From the NCBI GenBank assembly GCA_903844385.1, contig CAIMTJ010000018.1, positions 124,001-188,000 on the forward strand: a DNA stretch of 64,000 nucleotides. The letters run 5' to 3'. The notes under the pieces were generated by a model. It saw only the letters and a program-made list of their open reading frames with translations. It did not search any database and was not told the DNA's origin. Shown here piece by piece: positions 9,584 through 18,703 of this stretch. The position numbers and the translations under genes are program-made. The DNA is from an uncultured Burkholderiales bacterium (GTDB taxonomy: Bacteria > Pseudomonadota > Gammaproteobacteria > Burkholderiales > Burkholderiaceae_C). Each line of letters starts with the position of its first letter. The stretch's first letter is position 1.

Positions 9584-11851
9584 TCAACGGCGCCGAACAG
9601 CCCTCACACCCTTCACCTCTTTGACGATAGCCAGCACCTTCTCGACCTTGGAGGAGTCTTGAACCTCTACAGTAAAAGTCATCCAGGCCAGCCCCTTGAT
9701 CGTCTGCGTTTGAACACCCACCACGTTCATGCGCTCTTTGGCAAAGACTTCAGAGATGTCTCGCAATAGGCCTTGCCTGTCATAGGCTTCCAGCGCCACA
9801 TCCACTGGATAAAAAGCTTGGGTTTGCGCCTTACCCCATTGCACTTGAATCACGCGATCGGCATCTTTGACAAGCAATTGTTTGAAATTGGGACAGTTTT
9901 GGCGATGAATACTGACCCCTTTGCCACGCGTCACAAAACCTTGGATCGCATCCGGGGGAGCTGGCTTACAACAGCGGGCGAGTTGCGTGAGCAGCGAATC
10001 CATCCCGACCACCAGCAACGCGCCTTTACCCGTATGGTCCTCCGACTTGGAGCGTTTCTTGAGCTTCGCGATCTCATCGGGCACTGGGCTCAAGGCCACA
10101 GGACGGATGATTTGCTCGATGTTTTTGAGAGAAAACTCGTCCTTTCCTACCCCTTCAAACAATTGCTCTGAAGACTTGAAGCCGAGTTGAGTGGCCAAAC
10201 TCTCCAAATTCATGGCGGTTTTGCCTTCACGCTGCAGCAGTTTTTCAACTGCATCGCGCCCTTTGTGGATGGTCTCTTGCATCAACTGGGCGTTGAACCA
10301 TGCCCGTACCTTGGACTTGGCTCTGGGAGACGCCAAAAAACCCAGCTCAGGATTGAGCCAATCCCGAGAAGGACTGCCCTCTTTGACCGTGACCACTTCC
10401 ACCGTTTGTCCATTTTTGAGCGGGGTATTGAGTGGGACCATCACCCCATCCAATCGCGCACCTCGGCAGCGGTGTCCTAAATTGGTGTGGATCGTGTACG
10501 CAAAATCCACCGCCGTTGAGCCTTGCGGGAGCTCAACAATCTCGGCCGCGGGAGACAGCACATAGATGCGGTCGTCAAGTTCGGCACCAACACTTTTGTC
10601 CTGCATCGCGCCATTGTTGTCGCTCGCCCCTGGGGGGTCAACCAGCTCACGCTCCCAAGCCAAGAGTTGTCTGAGCACCGCAATTTTGGCGTCATAAGAC
10701 GATGAGGCATTCACCCCTTGGTAGCCCTTGACACCCGCCTCTTTGTAGGCCCAGTGCGCTGCCACACCAAACTCGGCATGCTCGTGCATGGCCTGGGTTC
10801 TGATCTGGATTTCAATGGGCCGTCGACTCGCATCAATCACCACCGTGTGCAACGACTGGTAGCCGTTTTGTTTGGGACGTGCGATGTAGTCGTCAAACTC
10901 CTGAGCAATGGGCTCAAAGTGCTGATTGATCCAATCAAGCGCCGCATAACAGTCCTCAACATTGGGCACCACGATTCTGAGCGCACGCACATCAAAAATG
11001 CGCTCAAAACCCAAGGATTTGCCCCTCATTTTTTTCACAATGCTGTAGATGTGTTTGGGCCTGCCCTGTACCTCGGCTTGGATGCCCAAGACTTTGAGTT
11101 CTTGCTGAATGCCTGCTTGAAGCCCGGAGATATACACCTCCCGCTCGACGCGTTTTTCATCCAGCCAAATGGCCACCTCTTTGTAGGTTTGAGGCTCCAA
11201 GAAGCGAAACGCCAAGTCCTCCAACTCCCACTTGATTTGCCAAATACCCAAGCGGTTGGCCAAAGGGGCAAAAACACTCAAAGTCTCCTGGGCTAAACTG
11301 GGCTCACACGTTTTGGTGGTGGCCGCGCAATAGCGCAGGGTTTGTAATCGCGAGGACAGCCTGAGCAAGATCACCCGCAAATCCTTGGAAAAAGCCATCA
11401 ACATGCGCCGCACCGCCTCGTTTTGCTTGGGCAAGCCAATCGACTGCGCTGAGGATGCTGTGGTTGGGAGTGCATGGGCATGGCTGAGCAATGAAGCTTG
11501 CGCGCGCGAGTGTTTTTGCAGCTGCACGAGTTTGGTGGTCTCGATGGCCAACACGGCAAAGGGCTCGCCAAAGGCCTTGGTGATCACCTCCATCGGTTTA
11601 TTCAAGTGCTCGCAGGCGTAGACCAAATAAGAGGCCGCTTGCAAAGACACGGCTCCACCCAACGAAGCCACCAGTTGTGCCACCGCATGAGCGTGATCCC
11701 AGGTGTTCTCGCCGCTCGAGAGCAGCTCACCCGAGATCAATGGTCGGGCGAAATCTTGGGCGCGCACGAGCACATCGATGTCACTCTCCAGGGAAGTGTC
11801 ACCCATCATTGGCGTTGGCAGCGCAGAGGAATTTTCAGTTGTACTCATCAC
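9584..11851 (-). CDS. relA: (p)ppGpp synthetase RelA
   Basis: RelA makes (p)ppGpp on ribosomes carrying uncharged tRNA and triggers the stringent response. The 755-residue product has a degenerate HD region (residues about 50-110, reading TWDHAHAVAQLVAS where SpoT has intact metal-binding His-Asp), so hydrolase activity should be absent. The synthetase domain at about 265-370 carries KMRGKSLGFERIFDVRALRI and the EFDDYIARPKQNGYQSLHT block; E318, D320 and D321 form the EXDD motif typical of RelA rather than SpoT. A TGS domain (DRIYVLSPAAEIVELPQGST), a ZFD-like CCKP segment (LARCCKPAPPDAIQGF) and a C-terminal ACT domain follow. The gene is leftward, directly downstream of a divergent spacer shared with bdhA. 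Confidence 0.93.
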   Translation of the reverse strand: MMSTTENSSALPTPMMGDTSLESDIDVLVRAQDFARPLISGELLSSGENTWDHAHAVAQLVASLGGAVSLQAASYLVYACEHLNKPMEVITKAFGEPFAVLAIETTKLVQLQKHSRAQASLLSHAHALPTTASSAQSIGLPKQNEAVRRMLMAFSKDLRVILLRLSSRLQTLRYCAATTKTCEPSLAQETLSVFAPLANRLGIWQIKWELEDLAFRFLEPQTYKEVAIWLDEKRVEREVYISGLQAGIQQELKVLGIQAEVQGRPKHIYSIVKKMRGKSLGFERIFDVRALRIVVPNVEDCYAALDWINQHFEPIAQEFDDYIARPKQNGYQSLHTVVIDASRRPIEIQIRTQAMHEHAEFGVAAHWAYKEAGVKGYQGVNASSSYDAKIAVLRQLLAWERELVDPPGASDNNGAMQDKSVGAELDDRIYVLSPAAEIVELPQGSTAVDFAYTIHTNLGHRCRGARLDGVMVPLNTPLKNGQTVEVVTVKEGSPSRDWLNPELGFLASPRAKSKVRAWFNAQLMQETIHKGRDAVEKLLQREGKTAMNLESLATQLGFKSSEQLFEGVGKDEFSLKNIEQIIRPVALSPVPDEIAKLKKRSKSEDHTGKGALLVVGMDSLLTQLARCCKPAPPDAIQGFVTRGKGVSIHRQNCPNFKQLLVKDADRVIQVQWGKAQTQAFYPVDVALEAYDRQGLLRDISEVFAKERMNVVGVQTQTIKGLAWMTFTVEVQDSSKVEKVLAIVKEVKGVRAVRRR

Positions 11852-12093
11852 AGTGACAGTCTAGCGCACCTCAAGCTTCTAAAAACATGCCGCCTTGAGA
11901 AGGTTCAAATCATCCATAGTCTGCACCAAAAAGGTTCAAGTTCTCGCTACAAGGGGCGAGCAGCAGATTGAAGGATGGCCCCAGCCGGAAATTTTTCACT
12001 GGATCAAGTCCGAATCTTTTCCCCCAGCCTCAAAATTCACTTAAGATCAATTCCAGACCCATTTTTTGAACCCACATCTCAGGAGTCATTTGC

Positions 12094-12873
12094 ATGAACA
12101 CCAACTTAGCTGGACGAAACGCCTTGGTCACCGGATCCACCAGCGGCATTGGCCTCGGGCTGGCCGTCTCTTTGGCCAAACAAGGCGCCAACATCGTGCT
12201 CAATGGCTTTGGCGACCATTTGCCAGCGCAACACCAAATTGAGTCTCTCGGTGTCAAGGTGGCTTACCATGGGGCCGACATGACCCGGCCAGACGAGATC
12301 AAAGACATGGTCCATTTCTCGCAAAAAACCATGGGCAGCTTGGACATCTTGGTCAACAACGCTGGCATCCAGCACGTGGCCAACATTGAGGACTTTCCCG
12401 CCGACAAATGGGATGCCGTCATTGCCATCAACCTCTCGAGCTCTTACCACACCATTCACCACGCCATGCCCGCCATGAAGGCGGCCAATTGGGGGCGCAT
12501 CATCAATATCGCCTCTGTGCATGGATTGGTGGGCTCTCCTCAAAAGGCAGCCTACGTGAGCGCCAAGCACGGCTTGGTGGGATTGACCAAGGTGGTGGCC
12601 TTGGAGACGGCTCAAACGGGAGTGACTTGCAACGCCATCTGCCCAGGCTGGGTCCTCACCCCCTTGGTGCAAGCGCAAGTGAACGCCAAGGCCAAGGAGT
12701 TGGGGATTGACATCGCCCAGGCCACCGAACTTCTTCTTGGCGAAAAAATGCCTTCCAAGCAGTTCACCACCCCTGCAGAATTGGGCGACTTGGCGGTGTT
12801 TTTGTGTTCAGACACAGGTCACAATATTCGCGGCGTGGCGTGGAATATGGACGGGGGTTGGGCCGCCCAGTAA
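12094..12873 (+). CDS. bdhA: D-3-hydroxybutyrate dehydrogenase
   Basis: The enzyme oxidises (R)-3-hydroxybutyrate to acetoacetate with NAD and mobilises carbon from PHB. The 259-residue protein is a classical short-chain dehydrogenase. It has the cofactor motif TGSTSGIGLG near residues 14-23, NNAG at 88-91, and catalytic S141, Y154 and K158 in YVSAKHG. The family-specific C-terminal region (NAICPGWVLTPLVQAQV, then MPSKQFTTPAELGDLAVFL) identifies it as hydroxybutyrate dehydrogenase rather than a general reductase. An AGGAG lies 9 nt before the ATG. It is transcribed alone and converges on ispF. It belongs functionally with phaR and phaP elsewhere in the window. Confidence 0.9.
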   Translation: MNTNLAGRNALVTGSTSGIGLGLAVSLAKQGANIVLNGFGDHLPAQHQIESLGVKVAYHGADMTRPDEIKDMVHFSQKTMGSLDILVNNAGIQHVANIEDFPADKWDAVIAINLSSSYHTIHHAMPAMKAANWGRIINIASVHGLVGSPQKAAYVSAKHGLVGLTKVVALETAQTGVTCNAICPGWVLTPLVQAQVNAKAKELGIDIAQATELLLGEKMPSKQFTTPAELGDLAVFLCSDTGHNIRGVAWNMDGGWAAQ

Positions 12874-12881
12874 TGCTGAAC

Positions 12882-12909
12882 GCTTGAGCGCGCTCCAAAA
12901 CGCTCAAGC
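12882..12909. terminator. Convergent stem-loop between bdhA and ispF
   Basis: A perfect 9-bp stem (GCTTGAGCG at 12882-12890 with CGCTCAAGC at 12901-12909) lies right between the bdhA stop and the ispF stop. There is no clear T-run on either side, so it may act as a 3'-end-stabilising hairpin or a factor-assisted terminator for both genes. Confidence 0.5.
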
Positions 12910-12910
12910 C

Positions 12911-13402
12911 TTAAGCTTTGTAGAGCAAGACCACGGCGCGGGCTTCCATGCTTTGCTGCAGGCCAACTGGGCCCATTTTTTCAGCGGTCTTGGCTTTGAC
13001 GTTGACCTGGGTGAGGTCAAGCCCCAAACAAGTCGCGATGTTGTCGCGCATGCCCAAAATATGGGGCGCCAATTTGGGCGTTTGCGCATGGATGGTGCTG
13101 TCAATATTGATGATGACATAACCCTCGCGCTTTAACAACTCCCCCACGAGCTTCAAGAGCACTTGCGAATCCGCACCCAGATACGCCGCATCGGTGTCTG
13201 GGAAATGCTGCCCTATGTCCCCCAAGGCACTGCCGCCCAAGAGGGCATCGGTGATGGCGTGCAACAAGACATCCGCATCCGAGTGACCCATCAGACCCAC
13301 CGGATGAGGAATGTGCACGCCCCCCAATATCAAGGCTCGCCCTGGAACCAAGGCATGGACGTCAAACCCCTCGCCCACTCTCATTTGCATGGCATTGAAC
13401 AT
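12911..13402 (-). CDS. ispF: 2-C-methyl-D-erythritol 2,4-cyclodiphosphate synthase IspF
   Basis: IspF catalyses the fifth step of the MEP isoprenoid pathway, cyclising CDP-ME-2-phosphate with release of CMP. The 163-residue product has the zinc-binding GEGFDVHAL near the N-terminus and the second metal/substrate block [16 protein letters not shown]. It also has [12 protein letters not shown] and the C-terminal [12 protein letters not shown]. The ORF extends to a GTG at 13414; I prefer the ATG at 13402, which has a GTGAG sequence about 7 nt upstream, although ATGs further in (13390, 13384) are closer to the conserved start. It follows ispD after 27 bp on the same strand, so the two consecutive-pathway genes form an operon. 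Confidence 0.94.
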   Translation of the reverse strand: MFNAMQMRVGEGFDVHALVPGRALILGGVHIPHPVGLMGHSDADVLLHAITDALLGGSALGDIGQHFPDTDAAYLGADSQVLLKLVGELLKREGYVIINIDSTIHAQTPKLAPHILGMRDNIATCLGLDLTQVNVKAKTAEKMGPVGLQQSMEARAVVLLYKA

Positions 13403-13429
13403 GATTGATCTCACTGAAACAATAAAAAA

Positions 13430-14227
13430 CTAAACCTCACCCAAAACGCCCAGCAGTGCTTGGGCCAACACAAAATCCTCGGCATACGTGATCTTGATGT
13501 TGAGCGCACTGGCTTGAACCAATAAAGGCGACAAACCCATGGCCTCCAGTGCCGAGGCTTCATCGGTCACTTGGGGCTCCAAGTCGGCCTCTTGAGCCGC
13601 ATCGGCGCGTAGCATCTCTTGTAAAGCTCGCTCAAGAGCCTGCCTCAAGGCCCCCAGCCGAAACATTTGCGGCGTCTGCGCCAACCATTTGTGCCGTCTG
13701 GGAACGGTTGCGACAATTCGCTCGTTGGGCACAGCTTGGGCGCTCAGCCCTGGATTGCAAGGCCGGGCCTGCTTGAGTGTGTCGCTCAATGGCCATGCCA
13801 AAATCCCACCCACCGCATCGTCGCCCACCTCCCGGATCAACTGCTCGACCCACCGGGCTTGGACCAAGCAACGAGCCGCGTCGTGCACCAGCACCCAATC
13901 GTGCTCCTGAGCACCCAGGCCCGCCAAAGACCTCACACCAGCCAGGACCGATTCCATGCGGGTGGCACCCCCTTGGGCAAGAACGCTAAAATGATCAAAC
14001 CAACTGGCACAGTTGTAGGCCTGCATCAACTCTTGAGCCTTGCGGTCCTCGGGAGAGACCACCAGCACTGCGTTTTTGACAGAGGGCACCCGCGAGAGAC
14101 TTTGTAGCGAGCGCACGACCAACGGCAAACCTTGGAGCATTTGGTACTGTTTGGCCACGTCGCCCCCGGCCCTCAGACCCGACCCCGCGCAAGGCATCAC
14201 CAAAAAACACCGACTCTCATTGACCAT
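13430..14227 (-). CDS. ispD: 2-C-methyl-D-erythritol 4-phosphate cytidylyltransferase IspD
   Basis: IspD attaches CMP to MEP in the third step of the MEP pathway. The 265-residue product has the nucleotidyltransferase start MPCAGSGLRAGGDVAKQY with the conserved Gly-rich loop and Lys. It continues with the WVLVHDAARCLV block, which binds metal and substrate, and the late TPQMFRLGALRQAL motif. The frame is open to 14251, but the ATG at 14227 is preceded by AGGGG at a 6-nt distance and fits the family start. The segment around residues 155-175 (TLKQARPCNPGLSAQAVPNE) is slightly longer than in the E. coli enzyme. It sits upstream of ispF and divergent from mfd. Confidence 0.92.
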   Translation of the reverse strand: MVNESRCFLVMPCAGSGLRAGGDVAKQYQMLQGLPLVVRSLQSLSRVPSVKNAVLVVSPEDRKAQELMQAYNCASWFDHFSVLAQGGATRMESVLAGVRSLAGLGAQEHDWVLVHDAARCLVQARWVEQLIREVGDDAVGGILAWPLSDTLKQARPCNPGLSAQAVPNERIVATVPRRHKWLAQTPQMFRLGALRQALERALQEMLRADAAQEADLEPQVTDEASALEAMGLSPLLVQASALNIKITYAEDFVLAQALLGVLGEV

Positions 14228-14338
14228 AGCCAACCCCTTTTTGAACCTCATTCTAAAATCTCTTTTTTCAATACCTCAGCCAGGGGCCAACTCCAGCGCC
14301 TTTAAGAGGGTATTGAACGCGTCGATTTGAAAGTTTTC

Positions 14339-17300
14339 ATGCATTTGCCCACCCTCCTCCCCGGTAAGCGCTTTGGTTTACCAAAGCCCACAGGCTCCTC
14401 GGATGCCTTGCTGATCGCGCACTTGGCCAACCGCGAAAAAAGCAAAGGCTTGCGCTTGGCCGTGGTCACCGAGCAAGCCCAAGATGCCCAGCGTCTGTTG
14501 GAAGAAATTCAGTTCTTTTCGCCGTCTTTGCATTGTGTTCTTTTCCCTGACTGGGAGACCCTGCCCTACGACTCATTTTCCCCTCACCAAGACCTCATCA
14601 GTGAGCGACTCGCCACGCTGTGGCAAATCTCCCAAGGCGAGGCAGACCTCATTGTCATGCCCGCCACCACGGCGCTCTACAGACTCGCGCCACCGTCCTT
14701 TCTCGCAGGATACACCTTTCACTTTCAGACCGGACAAAAACTCGATGAAGCCCAACTCAAACACCAATTGACCTTGGCCGGCTACGAGCATGTGAGCCAA
14801 GTGGTGAGCCCAGGGGAATACGCCGTTCGCGGAGGGTTGATCGACCTCTTTCCAATGGGCTCGGTCGTGCCCTACCGCGTCGATCTCTTTGACCAACAAA
14901 TCGACTCCATCCGCACTTTTGACCCCGATAGCCAACGCAGTTTATACCCCGTGCCTGAGGTGCGACTCCTACCCGGTCGAGAGTTTCCCATGGATGAGGG
15001 CGCTCGAAGCAAGTTCAGGAGCCGCTGGCGTGAGCTCTTGGAGGGTGACCCCACGCGAAGCCGTTTGTACAAGGACATGGGGATGGGACTTGCGACCGCG
15101 GGTATTGAGTACTATTTGCCCCTCTTTTTTGAAGACACCTCGACGGTGTTTGATTACTTGGGCACCAACGCCGCCGTCGTGCTGCACGGTGAGATGGAGC
15201 GCGCTTTTGAGCATTTCTGGCACGACACGAACGAACGTTTCAAGCTGGCCTCGGGCGACCCCGACCGCCCGGTGTTGCCACCCCATGCCTTGTTTTTGAG
15301 TGCTGAGGAGTTTTACCTCCGGGCCAAGCCTTATGCCCAACTTGCCTTGAGACCCAGCGCTTTGCTAGGCACCCAAGAGACCCCAGACAATCCCCCCCCT
15401 AGCGAGATCGCCTGGAGCCAAGCGCTGCCAGACCTGCGGGTGCTGCGCGGTCAAGAAGATCCCTTGAGCCTTTTGAAGCGCCACGCCAAGCAGTCCCCCA
15501 ACCGCTTGCTGCTCTTGGCCGAGAGCGAAGGGCGGCGCCAGAGCTTGCTCGATTTCTTGCATGCCAGCCATGTTGAGCCCACCCTCTTTGAGTCCTTGGA
15601 GGACTTCAACGCCAGCCCCTCTCGATTGGGATTGGCCACGGCCTCGCTTGCCAATGGCTTCACCTGGGGTGAGGCGGGCATTGACTTCATCACCGAGACC
15701 GAGCTCTTTTTAACCAGCAGTTTTTCCAGGCGTCGCAAAAAACAAGAACAAGTCAGTGATCTTGACGCGCTGATCAAAGACTTGTCCGAGTTGCAAGTGG
15801 GCGACCCCGTCGTGCACAATGCCCACGGCATTGGCCGCTACCAAGGCCTGGTGAATTTGGATTTGGGACTGGGCGTGAACGAGCAAGGCGAGCCCATCAC
15901 GCAAGAGTTCTTGCACCTGGTCTATGCTGACCAAGCGGTGCTCTATGTGCCAGTGAGTCAACTCCATTTGGTCTCTCGCTACACCGGTGTGAGCGCCGAT
16001 GAGGCGCCTTTGCACAAACTCGGCTCAGCCCAATGGGACAAGGCCAAACGCAAAGCGGCCGAACAAATCCGGGACTCGGCCGCCGAACTCTTGAACCTCT
16101 ACGCTCGGCGTGCCGCTCGCGAGGGTTTTGCCTTTCGCTTCTCAGCCGACGACTACGAGACCTTTGCCAATGCCTTTGGCTTTGAAGAAACCGCCGATCA
16201 AAAGGCCGCCATCCATGCGGTGATCCAAGACATGATCAGCCCCAGACCCATGGACCGGCTCATCTGCGGCGATGTGGGATTTGGTAAAACGGAAGTGGCC
16301 ATCCGCGCCTCGTTTGTGGCAGTGACGGGTGGCAAACAAGTGGCCATCTTGGCACCCACCACCCTCTTGGCCGAGCAGCACTACCAGACCTTGGTGGACC
16401 GTTTCTCCAAGTGGCCCGTCAAAATCGCAGAACTCTCACGCTTTCGAAGCACCAAGGAAGTCAACGCATCCATTGCCGGCTTGGCCGATGGCAGTGTGGA
16501 TATCGTGGTGGGCACACACAAGCTCTTGAGTCCGAGTATTCAATTCAAACAACTCGGACTCTTGGTGATTGATGAGGAGCACCGCTTTGGCGTGCGTCAC
16601 AAAGAGGCGATGAAGGCCATGCGCAGCGAAGTTGACGTGCTAACACTCACCGCGACCCCCATTCCCCGAACCCTCGGAATGGCGCTCGAGGGCCTGCGAG
16701 ACCTGAGTGTGATTGCAACAGCGCCACAGCGTCGACTTGCCATCAAAACCTTTTTGCGCACCGAGGGCTCTGGTGTCATCCGTGAAGCGGTCCTGAGGGA
16801 GATCAAACGCGGTGGCCAGTGCTATTTCTTGCACAACGAGGTGAGCACCATCGAAAACCGCCGTGCTCAGTTGCAAGAACTCTTGCCCGAGGCCACCATC
16901 GAGGTGGCCCACGGGCAAATGCCTGAGCGTGAACTCGAGCGCGTGATGCGCGACTTTGTGGCACAACGCTTCAATGTGCTGCTGTGCTCGACCATCATCG
17001 AGACGGGCATTGATGTACCGAGCGCCAACACGATTTTGCTCTCCCGCGCGGATAAATTTGGCCTGGCTCAACTTCACCAATTGAGAGGCCGTGTGGGCAG
17101 AAGTCACCACCAAGCCTACGCCTACCTCTTGGTGCCCGATATTGAGGGACTCACCAAGCAAGCCGGTATGCGACTCGAGGCCATCCAACAAATGGAGGAG
17201 TTGGGCTCGGGCTTTTACTTGGCCATGCACGACTTGGAGATTCGGGGTTCGGGTGAAGTTTTAGGGGAAAACCAAAGTGGCAATATGCTCGAAATTGGCT

Positions 17301-17842
17301 TTCAGCTCTACAACGACATGCTCAGCGAGGCCGTGCGCGCGCTCAAAGCGGGCCACGAGCCCGATCTCTTGAGCCCCTTGCAAGTCACCACTGAAATCAA
17401 TTTGCACTCCCCTGCCTTGCTGCCCAGCGACTACTGCGGCGATGTTCACTTGCGCTTGTCGTTTTACAAAAAACTCGCCACCGCCAAAAACGATGCCCAA
17501 ATTGACGCATTGCAAGAGGAGATTGTGGACCGTTTCGGCAAGCCCCCCGAACAAGCACAGACCTTGATCGATGTGCACCGCTTGCGCATCCTCGCCAAGT
17601 CCTATGGCGTGGCCAAGGTCGACTCGGGTGCAGAAGTCACCCACATCACGTTCACACCACACGCGCCAGTGGAGCTGGCCAAAATCATTGAGTTGGTGCA
17701 GAAAAACAAATACATCAAACTCGCGGGCAACGACAAATTGCGCATTGAGCGCGAGTGTGAAAAGCCCAAACACCGCAGCCTCCTCGTGCGGGAGATTTTG
17801 CAAAAGCTCGGCCACCCGCTCACCCCCAAAGCCATGGCCTGA
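14339..17842 (+). CDS. mfd: Transcription-repair coupling factor Mfd
   Basis: Mfd removes RNA polymerase stalled at lesions and recruits UvrA. The 1167-residue product (the frame also offers a TTG 12 nt upstream) contains the UvrB-like N-terminal modules with LHCVLFPDWETLPYD and GEYAVRGGLIDLFP. The RNAP-interaction domain starts near residue 480 (VHNAHGIGRYQGL). The RecG-like translocase has Walker A ICGDVGFGKTEVAIRA near residue 645, DEEH near 745, TATPIPRTL, and RADKFGLAQLHQLRGRVGRS. The C-terminal TRCF domain is present. Length and order match the family. It is divergent from ispD and followed by serB after 24 bp, so mfd-serB may be one transcript. Confidence 0.96.
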   Translation: MHLPTLLPGKRFGLPKPTGSSDALLIAHLANREKSKGLRLAVVTEQAQDAQRLLEEIQFFSPSLHCVLFPDWETLPYDSFSPHQDLISERLATLWQISQGEADLIVMPATTALYRLAPPSFLAGYTFHFQTGQKLDEAQLKHQLTLAGYEHVSQVVSPGEYAVRGGLIDLFPMGSVVPYRVDLFDQQIDSIRTFDPDSQRSLYPVPEVRLLPGREFPMDEGARSKFRSRWRELLEGDPTRSRLYKDMGMGLATAGIEYYLPLFFEDTSTVFDYLGTNAAVVLHGEMERAFEHFWHDTNERFKLASGDPDRPVLPPHALFLSAEEFYLRAKPYAQLALRPSALLGTQETPDNPPPSEIAWSQALPDLRVLRGQEDPLSLLKRHAKQSPNRLLLLAESEGRRQSLLDFLHASHVEPTLFESLEDFNASPSRLGLATASLANGFTWGEAGIDFITETELFLTSSFSRRRKKQEQVSDLDALIKDLSELQVGDPVVHNAHGIGRYQGLVNLDLGLGVNEQGEPITQEFLHLVYADQAVLYVPVSQLHLVSRYTGVSADEAPLHKLGSAQWDKAKRKAAEQIRDSAAELLNLYARRAAREGFAFRFSADDYETFANAFGFEETADQKAAIHAVIQDMISPRPMDRLICGDVGFGKTEVAIRASFVAVTGGKQVAILAPTTLLAEQHYQTLVDRFSKWPVKIAELSRFRSTKEVNASIAGLADGSVDIVVGTHKLLSPSIQFKQLGLLVIDEEHRFGVRHKEAMKAMRSEVDVLTLTATPIPRTLGMALEGLRDLSVIATAPQRRLAIKTFLRTEGSGVIREAVLREIKRGGQCYFLHNEVSTIENRRAQLQELLPEATIEVAHGQMPERELERVMRDFVAQRFNVLLCSTIIETGIDVPSANTILLSRADKFGLAQLHQLRGRVGRSHHQAYAYLLVPDIEGLTKQAGMRLEAIQQMEELGSGFYLAMHDLEIRGSGEVLGENQSGNMLEIGFQLYNDMLSEAVRALKAGHEPDLLSPLQVTTEINLHSPALLPSDYCGDVHLRLSFYKKLATAKNDAQIDALQEEIVDRFGKPPEQAQTLIDVHRLRILAKSYGVAKVDSGAEVTHITFTPHAPVELAKIIELVQKNKYIKLAGNDKLRIERECEKPKHRSLLVREILQKLGHPLTPKAMA

Positions 17843-17866
17843 CCCCGTCAAAAAGGCTCTCCTACG

Positions 17867-18598
17867 ATGCACCACACGCAACCCCACCCCTTACCCCCAA
17901 GTCTGTCAGTGCGAGGCGTCGATTTGCCTTTGCAGTGGTCGAGCTTCAAAGTGATTGCCTTTGACATGGACTCCACCTTGATCAACATCGAGTGCATCGA
18001 TGAGTTGGCCAAAGTCGCTGGCGTTGGGGATGAAGTCGTTCGCATCACCGAGGCCACCATGCGTGGCGAGATCAAAGACTTCAAAGAAAGTTTGCGCGCA
18101 CGCGTGTCACTCTTGAAAGGCTTGGCGCTCGAGGAACTCGAGCGGGTTTACCATGACCGACTGCAACTCAACCCTGGGGTTGAGACTTGGGTGCGCGCCT
18201 GCCAAGACCATGGCCTTCAGACGGTGTTGGTGAGTGGGGGCTTTACCCACTTTGCCGATCGAGTTGGTGCGCGTTTACGCATCAACTTTTCACGCAGCAA
18301 CGCCTTGGCAATCCAAGATGGTCGCTTGACGGGAGAGCTGCTTGACCAGGCCTGGGGAGACATTTGTGACGGCGAGGAAAAGAAAAAAATGCTCGAGCAC
18401 ACTTGCGCGCTTTTGGGCGTGTCCATGTCCCAGGCCATTGCTGTGGGCGACGGCGCCAACGATTTGCCCATGATGCGGGCATGTCAACACGCTGGCGGGC
18501 TCAGTGTCGCCTACCACGCCAAACCCGCTGTGAAGGAACAGGCCATGGTGAGTGTGGACAGGGGTGGTATGGACGAATTGCTTCACCTCTTTCATTGA
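17867..18598 (+). CDS. serB: Phosphoserine phosphatase SerB
   Basis: SerB hydrolyses phosphoserine to serine in the last step of serine synthesis. The 243-residue HAD-family protein has motif I AFDMDSTLINIECIDE with nucleophile and acid Asp, motif II VLVSGGFTHFADRV, and motif III AIAVGDGANDLPMMRA. Residues 1-25 are a Pro/His-rich leader without the regulatory ACT domain found in longer SerB proteins. The start at 17867 is the first ATG in frame; a later start cannot be ruled out. It follows mfd closely and converges with uvrC. Confidence 0.93.
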   Translation: MHHTQPHPLPPSLSVRGVDLPLQWSSFKVIAFDMDSTLINIECIDELAKVAGVGDEVVRITEATMRGEIKDFKESLRARVSLLKGLALEELERVYHDRLQLNPGVETWVRACQDHGLQTVLVSGGFTHFADRVGARLRINFSRSNALAIQDGRLTGELLDQAWGDICDGEEKKKMLEHTCALLGVSMSQAIAVGDGANDLPMMRACQHAGGLSVAYHAKPAVKEQAMVSVDRGGMDELLHLFH

Positions 18599-18703
18599 CA
18601 CGTCACAAGTCGCGCTCAGTCAATTGCCCTGAGGACACCCGCCCTGAAGTCTCAAGGCTTGGGGTCCAAGTTGACCCGGCGCCCACGCTGGTGCCTTCGA
18701 ACT